Positions 21,001 to 27,942 of a stretch of 64,000 nt of DNA are shown in pieces (within the stretch, counting starts at the first letter, position 1; every line of letters starts with the position of its first letter). The notes under the pieces were generated by a model that saw only the letters and a program-made list of their open reading frames with translations, did not search any database and had not been told where the DNA came from. The DNA is from an uncultured Prevotella sp. (GTDB lineage: Bacteria > Bacteroidota > Bacteroidia > Bacteroidales > Bacteroidaceae). The translations under genes and the position numbers were made by a program. The DNA lies in the NCBI GenBank assembly GCA_934217675.1, contig CAKQCV010000008.1, forward strand, positions 4,048 to 68,047, in the 5' to 3' direction.

Positions 21001-21793
21001 CAATTGCCAGATAAGCTTCGCCATATACACCCTTTGCATATTCAGAAGCAGTTGCCCACTCTCCACCGGCAGCGGCAAGAGCCTCATAGACAGCTAAAGC
21101 ATTAGCCTGAGCAGTCTTTGCATCATTGTAAGCCTTGTAGTTATCAACAGCAGCATCAAGTTCTGCCCCAAAAGCAGTAACCTTAGCGGCAAGAGTTTTT
21201 ATATCTTCACTATCAGCACCTTTCCAAAGCTTGTAGTCGCCATAAAGTTTATAGTCGCCATTCTTTATTGCCTTTAGCTCTGTTGCCAATTCTGTAGACT
21301 GATACTTCAAATCACCACTGGTATTGTTCCAGCGCTTATCGCCTTGTAAATTGTCATCACCCTTTTTTGTTATTTCAGAAAGCTGGGTCAAGATAGGGTC
21401 AACGACAGCAGCAAAGTCGTAAACGAGTTCAAACTTTACGCCAGAGAAAGAGAACTTTGTGTCAGCAGTAACAGCCGTAACCTTTACAGTCACGTCTGCA
21501 GCATTTTCTCCGGTGATTTTAAACTCTGTATTTAGTGCATATTCACGACCGCCGTAAACAGCAACAATCTTTGCATTGTCTACGACAGTACCTTGCAATT
21601 TGTAATTACCTGGGAGTAGAGATTTCTTTATAGAAACTTCCTTACCTGTAGAAACAGTTACAGTGCCGTCTGCAGCAACTGTAAGATCATCTCCTGTCCA
21701 AACGTTTTTGTCTATTACAACATCAGCATTCGCCAAAGCTGCAACAGGTGCACCTGTTAAAGCCAAGAGAGAAATCAGTACATTTTTTCTCAT
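15080..21793 (-). CDS. Giant exported helical protein with dockerin, cohesin-like and T9SS tail modules
   Basis: A 2237-residue protein, the largest in the window. Residues 1-22 are a signal peptide. Residues 23-120 are a beta-rich domain. From about 125 to 1990 the chain is almost wholly charged helix, rich in Ala, Lys, Asp, Glu and Asn, with many DAK/EAK and ALxxKI patterns, predicted to form long coiled-coil or helical-bundle rods. A type I dockerin lies near 1997-2055, with two calcium loops GDVNHDGEILSDD and ADVDRDQSITIGD. A cohesin-like sandwich follows at about 2075-2180 (VGCQMDIVLPAGM). The last 50 residues are a T9SS tail (TGINGVE, KVYSVGGQLL, KAKKVTGK). No catalytic motif is seen, so a structural surface fibre or scaffold is inferred. 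Four putative LytTR half-sites lie upstream. Confidence 0.8.
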   Translation of the reverse strand: MRKNVLISLLALTGAPVAALANADVVIDKNVWTGDDLTVAADGTVTVSTGKEVSIKKSLLPGNYKLQGTVVDNAKIVAVYGGREYALNTEFKITGENAADVTVKVTAVTADTKFSFSGVKFELVYDFAAVVDPILTQLSEITKKGDDNLQGDKRWNNTSGDLKYQSTELATELKAIKNGDYKLYGDYKLWKGADSEDIKTLAAKVTAFGAELDAAVDNYKAYNDAKTAQANALAVYEALAAAGGEWATASEYAKGVYGEAYLAIGEYIKNFGTELEKAYGDREAAKLKINEFTDKVNADIQTLKTNVVKANGNDASWTRVKDEYDKAQIAFNEATAEVLEKMPVDGNYKDWNEKVLTDMQAAWKILSDAWKTVKDDKALVTAEKETELVDIIQTQKTAIVDVKTTYINKYNTVEANKKNADTAIATLNANLTTATENADVKNDFKTVIDGINGNIAALENKVKADYTAVGHPIETADYSATITSIQNKIDQLAADAAPVIENFNINNEFLAALGSDTGLQKEFNDAKTAVGALKPAVEEDVYDVAAKFGVTASGLQTTIDLLAKDVKAKYDARQLSATTRVALDARVDAAKTAIAKYQKDAEDAVARFDVVSAAVKDYAAKMTALTDAVGANTAVVVKTASTTVSGTTYGDRIDTLKVKQAGIESAFKAANNKLDAAHLAALNAISLDPTISTDADALKTAFGNDKKTSEDITKVEAAKILYNAANDLIKSVETRITNHETAGNENYWEAGNADGQLGLKYDDLMAKLAGLKTEIQAQDANITNVASDVDAITPDNAVEAMSLLAEIKTAVDEINTKLANLETEASEQITLVKSENEAKKEVDKNAKAVTTTLTKAKKAFKVAYTGSETIQPQIDAIEAEVKTVKVDAQKERNAENLQKARQDSTDDEGATVKGIDSRIKDLKKKADDLLQLAKDSTANYDAYLDLKDVYDGQKVKFDGTNFTGYSAIFDKCRTLVSENTEGANEAYYLSLIANPNGKYVKEADALLQDIENAYANGDVAEKTDEITNKLKTLTANVAELPELAAADKKAYDGRTLEADGKNSQVTEGEKLMAYWNEVNNKFNASDIAPATLKPYLDKLATIQKDIKDAQKDVEDYFMKGLSAKNDNDLMQKFESLRNQLKEKEDFINGGEEYNEVISADNTARYEAFLTVVAETDAANTEAKELIKKYQNITTEELKALVNIDDIITAQENIYKYTILIEDLKKEAKDSRAKTVSPALWDVEGSYAKKAETYRTELEDAKQDLDDKVNNQARVVLDSKLQTVLTQISAAETDISSFDKNVRKDAFKDVFDFYDKCNATSYRNNSFLINNLDNDWADFEKVDSWIGADLEKAAQNEWNAMYNGKYVGAAGTITEGDLRYAGAKADNENMLNSMAGFGYENAAADIATYNSIVKTTLDKAIAMAEAAVEADNMYAKLAEVRNFVEQFYNQAVPVYHSAKAQNDAFQANAKAFATLTADYKTLADKIAAAAKYYQEFNVISNTIEGNIAAAFTQVENWQTALTEQNASRELTDRIAGNTIESGKSWYDYNVISGAIGSIYYDSNNQEINNIRAEIVAINTEKQEAIDKFYGKDTEKIQEIETFYDSNCKGLLAELDNLLDGFINNGTKEEAKKDAGLLALEKKVAKAHSDLTKLWKRDLIGELTANVKQIVDDAEDDFKAAQDDFDNAHKPVQGEFARKYEICKNRFAEAKALYESCGDDIQTYDDKIIAVVNKAVNDIKAARTALNTADEPYDIHEARYEVLVAQNAAADAEVKRVESVVGELNHLDEVSNFDIDYDNVYDTWKVYYAACIESAKNAVAYNTQILENANKALETGPASALLQPNSELSYLESVIKEWVGKLERYAIYNETNLYYRGKVNKAKDAMFRAFLQYGVGLSKSSKGIYDPDGTLKSEYYALKDRVDYLNDYADQFNDWRNTPSATSFDINGQAWGYDESGNTVLKYINYVKDAEGFELVKKTADELVEKVNTLTESLTANSYMKGDVNHDGEILSDDYNAVVKAVLDPNALTGMEFEIADVDRDQSITIGDVTLMANKVTTGRWPNNGPIMNNAPMASAETMSISAQDNGGVQRIAINLNNYKNYVGCQMDIVLPAGMTIVGEGVGDRANGHELYSNDLGNVHRVVISTIDINSFNGGDAIMYLDVQGGNVDNVALQNIIFAEANGRTTTIGGNTTGINGVETEGNLKQKVYSVGGQLLDKVKQGINIIRNVNGKAKKVTGK

Positions 21794-22013
21794 AATTGTA
21801 AAGTTTTTGGGTTAATTGATCTAAAATTTATGTTATTAGCATTATCTCGTTTTCATGTTGTTCCATACATATTACAATACTGTAGACAGTAAAAATAGTA
21901 TCAGATAAACAACTAAGTATAGCCATTTCGTTTTGTGTATTCTAACAGCTTTTCTTTGCGAGTTGGTTGCGCCAAAAGAACATATCGGTAGATATCAATT
22001 CAATTGACATTTG

Positions 22014-22021
22014 CAAATATA
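22014..22021 (-). promoter_or_regulatory. Candidate -7 box of the giant protein gene
   Basis: TATATTTG on the minus strand is a full match to TAnnTTTG. The best -33 (TTTG at 22048-22051) is 26 bp away rather than the usual 19-21, so the promoter may depend on an activator. It would give a 5' leader of about 210 nt before the start at 21793. Confidence 0.4.
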
Positions 22022-22062
22022 AAGAAAAAACAGCTTCTGATAACTCACAAAAGTTTGGTTTT

Positions 22063-22134
22063 CGTGAATTCGCGAAGTTTATTCGTGAATTTAATACGCA
22101 TCAACGCGAACATATTTTAATTGTAAGCTAACAC
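22063..22134. promoter_or_regulatory. Array of four half-sites with 21-bp period, candidate LytTR operator
   Basis: Similar 9-mers start at 22063 (CGTGAATTC), 22084 (CGTGAATTT), 22105 (CGCGAACAT) and 22126 (AGCTAACAC), each exactly 21 bp after the previous one. LytTR proteins are known to bind 9-bp direct repeats separated by about 12-13 bp, that is about 21-22 bp start to start. The array lies upstream of the candidate promoter of the giant gene and just downstream of the LytTR gene. Binding is inferred. The gap 21794-22199 holds no other gene. Confidence 0.5.
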
Positions 22135-22199
22135 TTTAGCAATCAATGTGTTACACTATTTTACAAGTGTACAGTTTACATCATTCGTTCTTCACATCA

Positions 22200-22613
22200 T
22201 TATAAAATATCTCCATCGGAGTCTTGCTCCGGCTCATATTCCACTACACTCTCATCATTAGCCTTAATCATTTCCATCAGCATGCGGAGAACGGTTTTTG
22301 AAAGACTGAGCGTCATAACCTTTCCATGGTTATCAGCAAGAGAAACTGTCTGCTTTACCGCATTTACATGATATATGCTATTGATATTGATAATGTATCT
22401 TCTGCCAAGCCTCAAAAGATTTTTATTATCACAATGTTTAGCTTTGATTTTTTCTTCTATTCGTGCCAAGCTGAAAGGCACCATAAAACTGTTTCCACGT
22501 GAAGTGAACACATGGGTGTAATGGTCGTCTGCCTCAAAACACATTATATCACTGAGGTCAACAACATAAAGCTCGCCATGCAAGCTAAGACATAGTTTAG
22601 AGTTTGATTTCAT
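22200..22613 (-). CDS. Stand-alone LytTR DNA-binding protein
   Basis: A cytoplasmic transcription factor of 137 residues made almost only of a LytTR domain (about 8-112). Visible hallmarks are DIMCFEADDHYTHVF, the helix MVPFSLARIEEKI, and LLRLGRRYIININSIYHV near residues 67-84. No receiver domain precedes it, so it is not an ordinary two-component regulator, and no membrane segment is present. The C-terminal 25 residues are acidic (ESVVEYEPEQDSDGD). It is the first gene upstream of the giant T9SS protein, on the same strand, and the array at 22063-22134 lies between them, so it probably controls that locus. A separate promoter is at 22779-22810. Confidence 0.88.
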   Translation of the reverse strand: MKSNSKLCLSLHGELYVVDLSDIMCFEADDHYTHVFTSRGNSFMVPFSLARIEEKIKAKHCDNKNLLRLGRRYIININSIYHVNAVKQTVSLADNHGKVMTLSLSKTVLRMLMEMIKANDESVVEYEPEQDSDGDIL

Positions 22614-22778
22614 AAAAGTTTAGTTCTTATAATAGCAGCAAATCAACTCCATACACCTTCACATTATTATATATGCCATAAGGTTTATTTGTATAAAGCA
22701 ATAAAATCTGTTGCTCTGTCATTCAAGTATTAGTGCAACTACTATTTAGCACCAGTTATCGTTTTTGTATATCTGTTG

Positions 22779-22810
22779 CAAATATAGATATTTATTATCA
22801 TCAATCCAAA
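22779..22810 (-). promoter_or_regulatory. Probable promoter of the LytTR gene
   Basis: On the minus strand TATATTTG (22779-22786) is preceded by TTTG (22807-22810) with 20 bp between, a good Bacteroidetes promoter. It predicts a leader of about 160 nt. Confidence 0.55.
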
Positions 22811-22897
22811 AGCCGGCAAAAAAAGCTTTTATTTTTTTTATATTTTTAAATTATAACCGGGCAACTATAGAACACCCACAAGAGCAGTTACAGAAAG

Positions 22898-22926
22898 CCG
22901 TGCACTTAGCTATGCTAACCGCACGG
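22898..22926. other. Strong hairpin in the gap between the LytTR and M15 peptidase genes
   Basis: CCGTGC and TTAGC pair with GCTAA and GCACGG around a three-base loop, with a 2x2 internal loop, giving an 11-bp stem. No T-run follows on either strand, so it is not a classical terminator. The rest of the 470-bp gap (22614-23086) holds the two divergent promoters and no recognisable gene. Confidence 0.4.
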
Positions 22927-23041
22927 ATTAAAAGGTGTATGCCGTGCGCTTACTTCCTGCAAAAAGGCAGCTTAAAGCAAGGCATCGATTTTCTAACGCT
23001 AAAGAGCATCTACTTTACATTAAATTTATAGCTGCCGTATG

Positions 23042-23072
23042 TTGCCTGTTGCTCTTCTTTTATGTAATTTTG
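23042..23072 (+). promoter_or_regulatory. Probable promoter of the M15 peptidase gene
   Basis: TTGC (23042-23045) and TAATTTTG (23065-23072) are 19 bp apart. The -7 box ends only 14 bp before the ATG at 23087, so the leader would be very short. This rules against any start upstream of 23087. Confidence 0.55.
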
Positions 23073-23086
23073 CAAAAAAGATAAAT

Positions 23087-23800
23087 ATGAAAAGATTTTT
23101 GTCTATACTAACTGTATTTATATTAACATGCGGTATAAGCTTGGCACAAAGCTATGCGCTACGCACATGGACTGCTGGCAAGGCTGTGACAATGGCAGAA
23201 GCGAAAGAATTTGGGATAGAACGGTGTTTCAAGGCTACGGAAATACCCGACAATGTTTTTGCACGGATGAAAGGAAAAACATTCAAGAGTTACTGCACAG
23301 TGAAACGAACTGACTTGCGATACGTAAAGGTGCTACACTATAATATAGAAAAAGAAATACGCATAGGAGAGCTTGTATGCCATAAAGATATAGCCAACGA
23401 CCTTGTTGACATTTTCCACAAACTTTTCCTTGCAAAATATCCTATTGAAAGAATGGTGCTTATCGACAACTATGGCGCTGCCGATGAGCCATCGATGAAT
23501 GCGAACAACACTTCTTGCTTCAATTTCAGATTTGTAGCAGGAACAAAGGTGCCTTCAAACCATAGCTGGGGAAAGGCTATCGACATTAATCCGCTATACA
23601 ACCCTTATGTGAAGAAAAGGAAAAACGGCACTACTATGGTGAATCCTGAAAAGGGAAGGAAATATGCAAACCGCTCTAACAACTTCGCTTATAAGATAAA
23701 TAAAGGCGACTTGCTGTATAAAGAGTTCACAAGCCATGGCTTTGCATGGGGTGGAAACTGGAAATCGCTAAAAGATTATCAGCATTTTGAAAAGAAATGA
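23087..23800 (+). CDS. Exported M15-family peptidase (D-Ala-D-Ala carboxypeptidase-like)
   Basis: A periplasmic zinc peptidase expected to trim peptidoglycan peptides, 237 residues with a signal peptide (1-21, ending SLAQ). The M15 zinc site is seen: SNHSWGKAIDINP gives the S-x-H-x6-D ligands (His159, Asp166), and YQHFE near residue 234 supplies the last histidine. FRFVAG before the first motif also fits the M15_4/VanY-like group. An upstream in-frame start at 23039 would overlap the promoter, so ATG 23087 is used. It stands alone and faces the ppx-ppk operon across a hairpin that begins in its stop codon. Confidence 0.85.
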   Translation: MKRFLSILTVFILTCGISLAQSYALRTWTAGKAVTMAEAKEFGIERCFKATEIPDNVFARMKGKTFKSYCTVKRTDLRYVKVLHYNIEKEIRIGELVCHKDIANDLVDIFHKLFLAKYPIERMVLIDNYGAADEPSMNANNTSCFNFRFVAGTKVPSNHSWGKAIDINPLYNPYVKKRKNGTTMVNPEKGRKYANRSNNFAYKINKGDLLYKEFTSHGFAWGGNWKSLKDYQHFEKK

Positions 23801-23828
23801 AAGCCCGACTGTAAATCATCGGACTTTC
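23799..23828. terminator. Hairpin between convergent M15 and ppx genes
   Basis: GAAAGCCCGA (23799-23808) pairs with TCGGACTTTC (23819-23828) with one mismatch. It overlaps the stop codon of the M15 gene and lies 23 bp beyond the ppx stop. The T-run is short, so termination is only probable. Confidence 0.5.
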
Positions 23829-23851
23829 AATCTGCAATCTATGGATACTCC

Positions 23852-24766
23852 CTATAATGTTATCTTACCCTTTTTATATTCATAATCAATAATGCTGTCA
23901 GCAAGGCTTATGTTTGGCACATGTATGGAATCGCAACCCAATGCCTCGGCTGCCGTTACATATATTTCAGCGGCAGGAATGATAACATCGGCGCGGTCGG
24001 GCTTCAGTCCATACTGTGAGATTCTCTCATCAACGCTGAGCGCCCTAAGTTTTGAGCAGATATCCTTTATCTCGCTTACCTTAATCTCCTTAGGGCCTTT
24101 CTTTGAATGGGTAAGTTTGAAAAGCTTGTTTATGTTTCCGCCAGAACCTATCAGATGGATTCCCTGTATCTCCTTGCCATAAAGCGAAAGGTCGGTTTTC
24201 ATCTCATTGATTGCCGACTGCGACACTTTTCCGCTCAACATTCTCAGTGTGCCGATATTGTAGGAACGGCAATGGGCAATCATGCCATTATGGAGAAGCG
24301 AAACCTCAGTGCTACCGCCACCCACATCAATATATGCAAAGTCGCCAACGGTGCAGTCGGTTTCCTCAACAATATTGTCGCAGAGCAACTGTGCTTCCTC
24401 CTGTCCTTTTATAATCTCTATTTTTATTCCTGAATTTTTATACAAGCGCTTCAGCACTTTCCCACCATTCTCGGCATCACGCATTGCTGAAGTGGCACAG
24501 GCTCTGTAGCTCACCACGTCATTCAGTTTCATTATCTGCTTGAAAGCCTTGAGCATATACAGCATTTTTTCTTCTCTTTCTTTTGATATTTTACCAAGTG
24601 AGAAAACGTCTTTTCCCAATCGCAGCGGCACACGCATATACATCACTCTTGATATTTTGGGTTCTCCTTCCCCATTCTTGCGGAAGAAATTTTTTATCAA
24701 CAGTCTGGCTCCGTTTGATCCGATGTCTATGGCTGCAATATTGTAAGATATATCAAAGTTGTCCAT
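23852..24766 (-). CDS. Ppx/GppA-family phosphatase (exopolyphosphatase-like)
   Basis: A cytosolic phosphatase of the ASKHA fold acting on polyphosphate or pppGpp, about 304 residues. It has only the core two-lobe domain; the long C-terminal HD-like region of E. coli Ppx is missing, as is usual for short Bacteroidetes members. Motifs: AIDIGSNGARLLI near residue 10, the phosphate loop YIDVGGGSTEVSL near 145-157 and LIGSGGNINKL near 205. ATG at 24766 is chosen because the conserved DIGSN strand then starts near residue 12. It overlaps the end of ppk1 by 14 bp, and an ATG at 24793 is possible. The overlap with ppk1 suggests translational coupling of polyphosphate synthesis and turnover. Confidence 0.88.
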   Translation of the reverse strand: MDNFDISYNIAAIDIGSNGARLLIKNFFRKNGEGEPKISRVMYMRVPLRLGKDVFSLGKISKEREEKMLYMLKAFKQIMKLNDVVSYRACATSAMRDAENGGKVLKRLYKNSGIKIEIIKGQEEAQLLCDNIVEETDCTVGDFAYIDVGGGSTEVSLLHNGMIAHCRSYNIGTLRMLSGKVSQSAINEMKTDLSLYGKEIQGIHLIGSGGNINKLFKLTHSKKGPKEIKVSEIKDICSKLRALSVDERISQYGLKPDRADVIIPAAEIYVTAAEALGCDSIHVPNISLADSIIDYEYKKGKITL

Positions 24767-26870
24767 CTGCTGCCACTTTTCTGAGTTTTTCATTTTCTTG
24801 TTCTTTATTATTGATACTGTCACTTTTTTTCTGCAGCTCTTCTTGGGAGCGGAACTGTTTTCCGTCTGCTGCCTGCAGTATAGGGTCGTTGCCCTTTCCG
24901 TCAACAAGTCTGCCGTTCATCGTGTCGGCAAGCCCATAGTCCACGGTGCGCAGCAAGTCGCGCTGCATGTCAAGGTCGTATACTGGAGTATATACTTCAA
25001 TGCGGTTCTGCAAATTACGAGGCATCCAGTCGGCACTGCCTATATAATATTTAGGCATTCCACCATTGCATGCTATTATTATTCTTGAGTGTTCCAGATA
25101 GCGGTCTATAATTCCAACCACACGGATGTTCTCACTCACTCCAGGAATACCTGGAACAAGAGAGCAGTTTCCTCGCACAAGCAAATCAAGTTTCACTCCG
25201 GCACATGATGCTTCATAAAGTTTGTCAACCATATCATGCTCGGTTATATGGTTTATCTTCACCTTCAGCCATGCCTCTTTTCCTGCTTTCGCATTTTTTA
25301 TTTCCGTATTGATAATCTGCAGTAGCTTTGTCTTCATTACATTTGGCGAAACGAGCAGTTCTCGGAAGCGTGGCTGTGAAAAAGGACGGTTGATAAAATC
25401 GAACACGTGTTCCACTTCATTGACAATCTCTTTTCTTGCCGTCATCATAAGATAGTCTGTATATACTTTAGCATTTCCTTCATGGAAGTTTCCTGTTCCT
25501 ATACAGGCTATGTTTCCTTTCTTTGACTCTATATACAAGAGCTTTGAATGGACTTTGAGTCCGTCAACGCCAAATATCACATTGATACCTTCCTCTTGCA
25601 TACGCTTGCTCCATTTTATGTTACTTTTCTCGTCAAATCTGGCAAGAAGCTCAACTACGGCTGTTACCTTTTTGCCATTGCGTGCTGCACAGACAAGGGC
25701 TTTTACTACTTTTGAATCGGAAGCAAGACGATATAATGTGGTCTTTATCTCTTTTACATCGGGATGAAGTGCTGCTTCTCTCAACACTCTGATATATGCA
25801 TCAAACGAGTTGTAAGGCACATGGATAAATCTGTCTTTCTCTCGTATCTGCTTCAATATACTGTTGTTGCTCAGAAATTCTGGCTTCATGACGTGGTTCC
25901 ACTTTGGATATTTCAGCTCCTTATGACCGAAATCGGGAAATTTCATCAAGTCTTTATGATTTTGATAACGTCCGCTTGGCAGTGCAGCGTCAAGATGATC
26001 AACGTTCATTCGCGACATTATCTTCTTCTGCATGTCTTTTGGCATCAGTTTATCGTAGATAAGTCTTACTGGCTCTCCCTTCTTACGACTGTTCACACCT
26101 TTTGCTATTAACTGCAAAACGCCATAATCTGAATCGTTTTCTATATCCATCTCTGCGTCTTTGGTAAACTTGAATGAGTATGCCTCGAAGGTGCTTGACT
26201 TGAAGCCAACGAATATAAGCGGAAGACAAAAGCGCACCACGTCGTCAAGATATATTGCGTTCTGATAACCGTCGCTGGGCGGAAGAACGATAAATCTGCC
26301 GAAATCACTGTCGGGCACTTTTATTATAGCATAGTCTGTTTTTGGCTTCTTGCCAAAAGTTTCGTCTGTTTCGGTTTTCTTTACGATAAGATATATACGA
26401 TTGTCTTGAAGTTTTCCTATTTCAGAAATATTCGACAACCATATTGGATTTGTTGCTCCGTTTAGTTTATCAAAGTAGAAGTCTGTTATAAACCTCTTCT
26501 GCTCGTCGTTGAGATGTTGCTCGTCAAGAAGACGTATATTGTGCTCTTCAAGCAGTTTGAAAACTTCATCTATTGCTGAAGTGTATTCTTTACTGTATAT
26601 ACTGTTAAGCTTATTGATGGTTTTTATCGTATGCTTAAGATGTTCTTTTTCTCTTTTTGCCGATTTGTCGGCAGATTCAAGCAGACGGTTCAACGATGCC
26701 ATGCGAACTCTGAAGAACTCGTCGAGATTGTTTGAATATATACCGAGGAATGACAAACGCTCAAGCAATGGCACTGTGACTTTTTGTGCTTCGCTGAGAA
26801 TACGATGGTTAAAATACATCCAGCTTATATCGCGGTCTACGTAATAGTCTTTAAAATTCTTGTTTTTCAT
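24753..26870 (-). CDS. ppk1: Polyphosphate kinase 1
   Basis: Makes polyphosphate reversibly from ATP at the inner membrane face. At 705 residues it has the full four-domain length. The N-terminal domain starts with the family's YVDRDISWMYFNHRIL-type segment, and the head domain follows. The two phospholipase D-like catalytic domains carry the autophosphorylated histidine in KVHSKLLYI (near residue 440), the GTGNFHEGNAKVYTDY loop, and a second histidine in YLEHSRI (near 592). The end shows SADWMPRNLQNRIE, also conserved. It overlaps the ppx gene downstream by 14 bp and begins 16 bp after the LRR protein gene, so the three are probably one operon. Confidence 0.95.
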   Translation of the reverse strand: MKNKNFKDYYVDRDISWMYFNHRILSEAQKVTVPLLERLSFLGIYSNNLDEFFRVRMASLNRLLESADKSAKREKEHLKHTIKTINKLNSIYSKEYTSAIDEVFKLLEEHNIRLLDEQHLNDEQKRFITDFYFDKLNGATNPIWLSNISEIGKLQDNRIYLIVKKTETDETFGKKPKTDYAIIKVPDSDFGRFIVLPPSDGYQNAIYLDDVVRFCLPLIFVGFKSSTFEAYSFKFTKDAEMDIENDSDYGVLQLIAKGVNSRKKGEPVRLIYDKLMPKDMQKKIMSRMNVDHLDAALPSGRYQNHKDLMKFPDFGHKELKYPKWNHVMKPEFLSNNSILKQIREKDRFIHVPYNSFDAYIRVLREAALHPDVKEIKTTLYRLASDSKVVKALVCAARNGKKVTAVVELLARFDEKSNIKWSKRMQEEGINVIFGVDGLKVHSKLLYIESKKGNIACIGTGNFHEGNAKVYTDYLMMTARKEIVNEVEHVFDFINRPFSQPRFRELLVSPNVMKTKLLQIINTEIKNAKAGKEAWLKVKINHITEHDMVDKLYEASCAGVKLDLLVRGNCSLVPGIPGVSENIRVVGIIDRYLEHSRIIIACNGGMPKYYIGSADWMPRNLQNRIEVYTPVYDLDMQRDLLRTVDYGLADTMNGRLVDGKGNDPILQAADGKQFRSQEELQKKSDSINNKEQENEKLRKVAADGQL

Positions 26871-26886
26871 CTTTTATCGGTAATGT

Positions 26887-27756
26887 TCATTTTTTATACA
26901 TTGGAGCTTTTCTCTTTTTTTCAACAACACGGTCGTCAAAGTCTCGTGTCAATTTGCCAAATTTCTCAATACTTCCATCTGGCACTAAGATGACATTAAG
27001 ATTGTCACAACCACTAAGCATACTGCGTTTATATTTGGCAGGAACGCCACTGAATTCAACTTTCTTCAGCGAAGCACAATCGGCAAAAGCGCATGCACCT
27101 ATTTGATCTATTCCGCTTGGCAGCGTTATGCCGATGAGAGAATCACAATCAAAGAAAGCTTCATCGTCTATAACTTTCAGTGATGACGGCAAGGCAACCG
27201 CCTTTATATACTTGTTTTTTGAGAATGCTTTCTCTCCTATTGTTTCAACGCCCTTTGGTATTTTGTATTCTTGGTCAGAAGATATGTAAGATACAAGTGT
27301 TTTCCCACCATCGGCAAACACAGCTTTTCCGTCTGATACTACATAATCTGAAGAACTTTCAACTTTCAAATCTACTATCTCAATAAATGGATTTGTTCCG
27401 AGTTTCACCACTGTAGACGGAATCTTTATTTCCCTAAGAGATATACATCTGCCAAAAGCTTCATGACCTATAGTTTCAATACCTTCGGGCAAGGTTATCT
27501 CCTCAAGATAAGCACACCCCCAAAAAGCATCCGAATCTATGTCTCTTGTTCCTTCACATACTGTATAGCTACCCTTTAAACTCTTAGATGCCATCAGCAC
27601 ATGACGCCCATTTTTTGAATAGAATACTCCGTCAAGGTCTTCCCTGCTACCTGACGTTTTTCTTATAGCAAAGTCAATGACAAGTTGCTCAAGCTTATCC
27701 TCGGCATTCAAATCTTTCTTTAAATCCTTTAACTGAGATTTCTTCAAGTCCTTCAT
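26887..27756 (-). CDS. Leucine-rich repeat (BspA/LRR_5 type) protein, no signal peptide
   Basis: A 289-residue protein with at least seven LRR_5 units of the Treponema/BspA type. Examples are AFWGCAYLEEITLPEGIETI near residue 85, AFGRCISLREIKIP, AFSKNKYIKAVALP, AFFDCDSLIGITLP and AFADCASLKKVEF. Most BspA relatives are surface proteins, but this one begins with a lysine-rich helix (MKDLKKSQLKDLKKDL) and has no signal peptide or lipobox, so it is predicted cytoplasmic. It lies 16 bp upstream of ppk1 and may be cotranscribed. A role in binding a protein partner is the usual use of such repeats; the target is unknown. Confidence 0.85.
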   Translation of the reverse strand: MKDLKKSQLKDLKKDLNAEDKLEQLVIDFAIRKTSGSREDLDGVFYSKNGRHVLMASKSLKGSYTVCEGTRDIDSDAFWGCAYLEEITLPEGIETIGHEAFGRCISLREIKIPSTVVKLGTNPFIEIVDLKVESSSDYVVSDGKAVFADGGKTLVSYISSDQEYKIPKGVETIGEKAFSKNKYIKAVALPSSLKVIDDEAFFDCDSLIGITLPSGIDQIGACAFADCASLKKVEFSGVPAKYKRSMLSGCDNLNVILVPDGSIEKFGKLTRDFDDRVVEKKRKAPMYKK

Positions 27757-27876
27757 AATGTTGCATTTTTATTTCAGTTGCAAAATTACTCCAAACTATT
27801 GATATACAGAGTGTAGAAACAATTACGTTATTGTGAAGATAATGTTACAAACGTATTATCGGCAGTTATTATATAA

Positions 27877-27921
27877 AAGAAAGGCTTCCGCAAAACTGAT
27901 TGTTCTGCGAAAGCCTTTCTT
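27877..27921. terminator. Terminator of the MaoC gene
   Basis: A 16-bp stem (27877-27892 with 27906-27921, one G-T mismatch) has a 13-nt loop. The minus-strand side ends in TTTCTTTTAT, 22 bp beyond the MaoC stop codon. Confidence 0.85.
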
Positions 27922-27942
27922 ATAATGCTATAAAAATGTATG

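Noticed and set aside
15000..21800. Many long open frames on the opposite strand of the giant gene
   Set aside because: They lack start context and family similarity, and follow from the biased codons (GCA, AAA, GAA) of the helical region.
22490..22515. parS-like sequence (TTTCCACGTGAAG)
   Set aside because: It is inside the LytTR coding sequence, is only half palindromic and is far from parAB.
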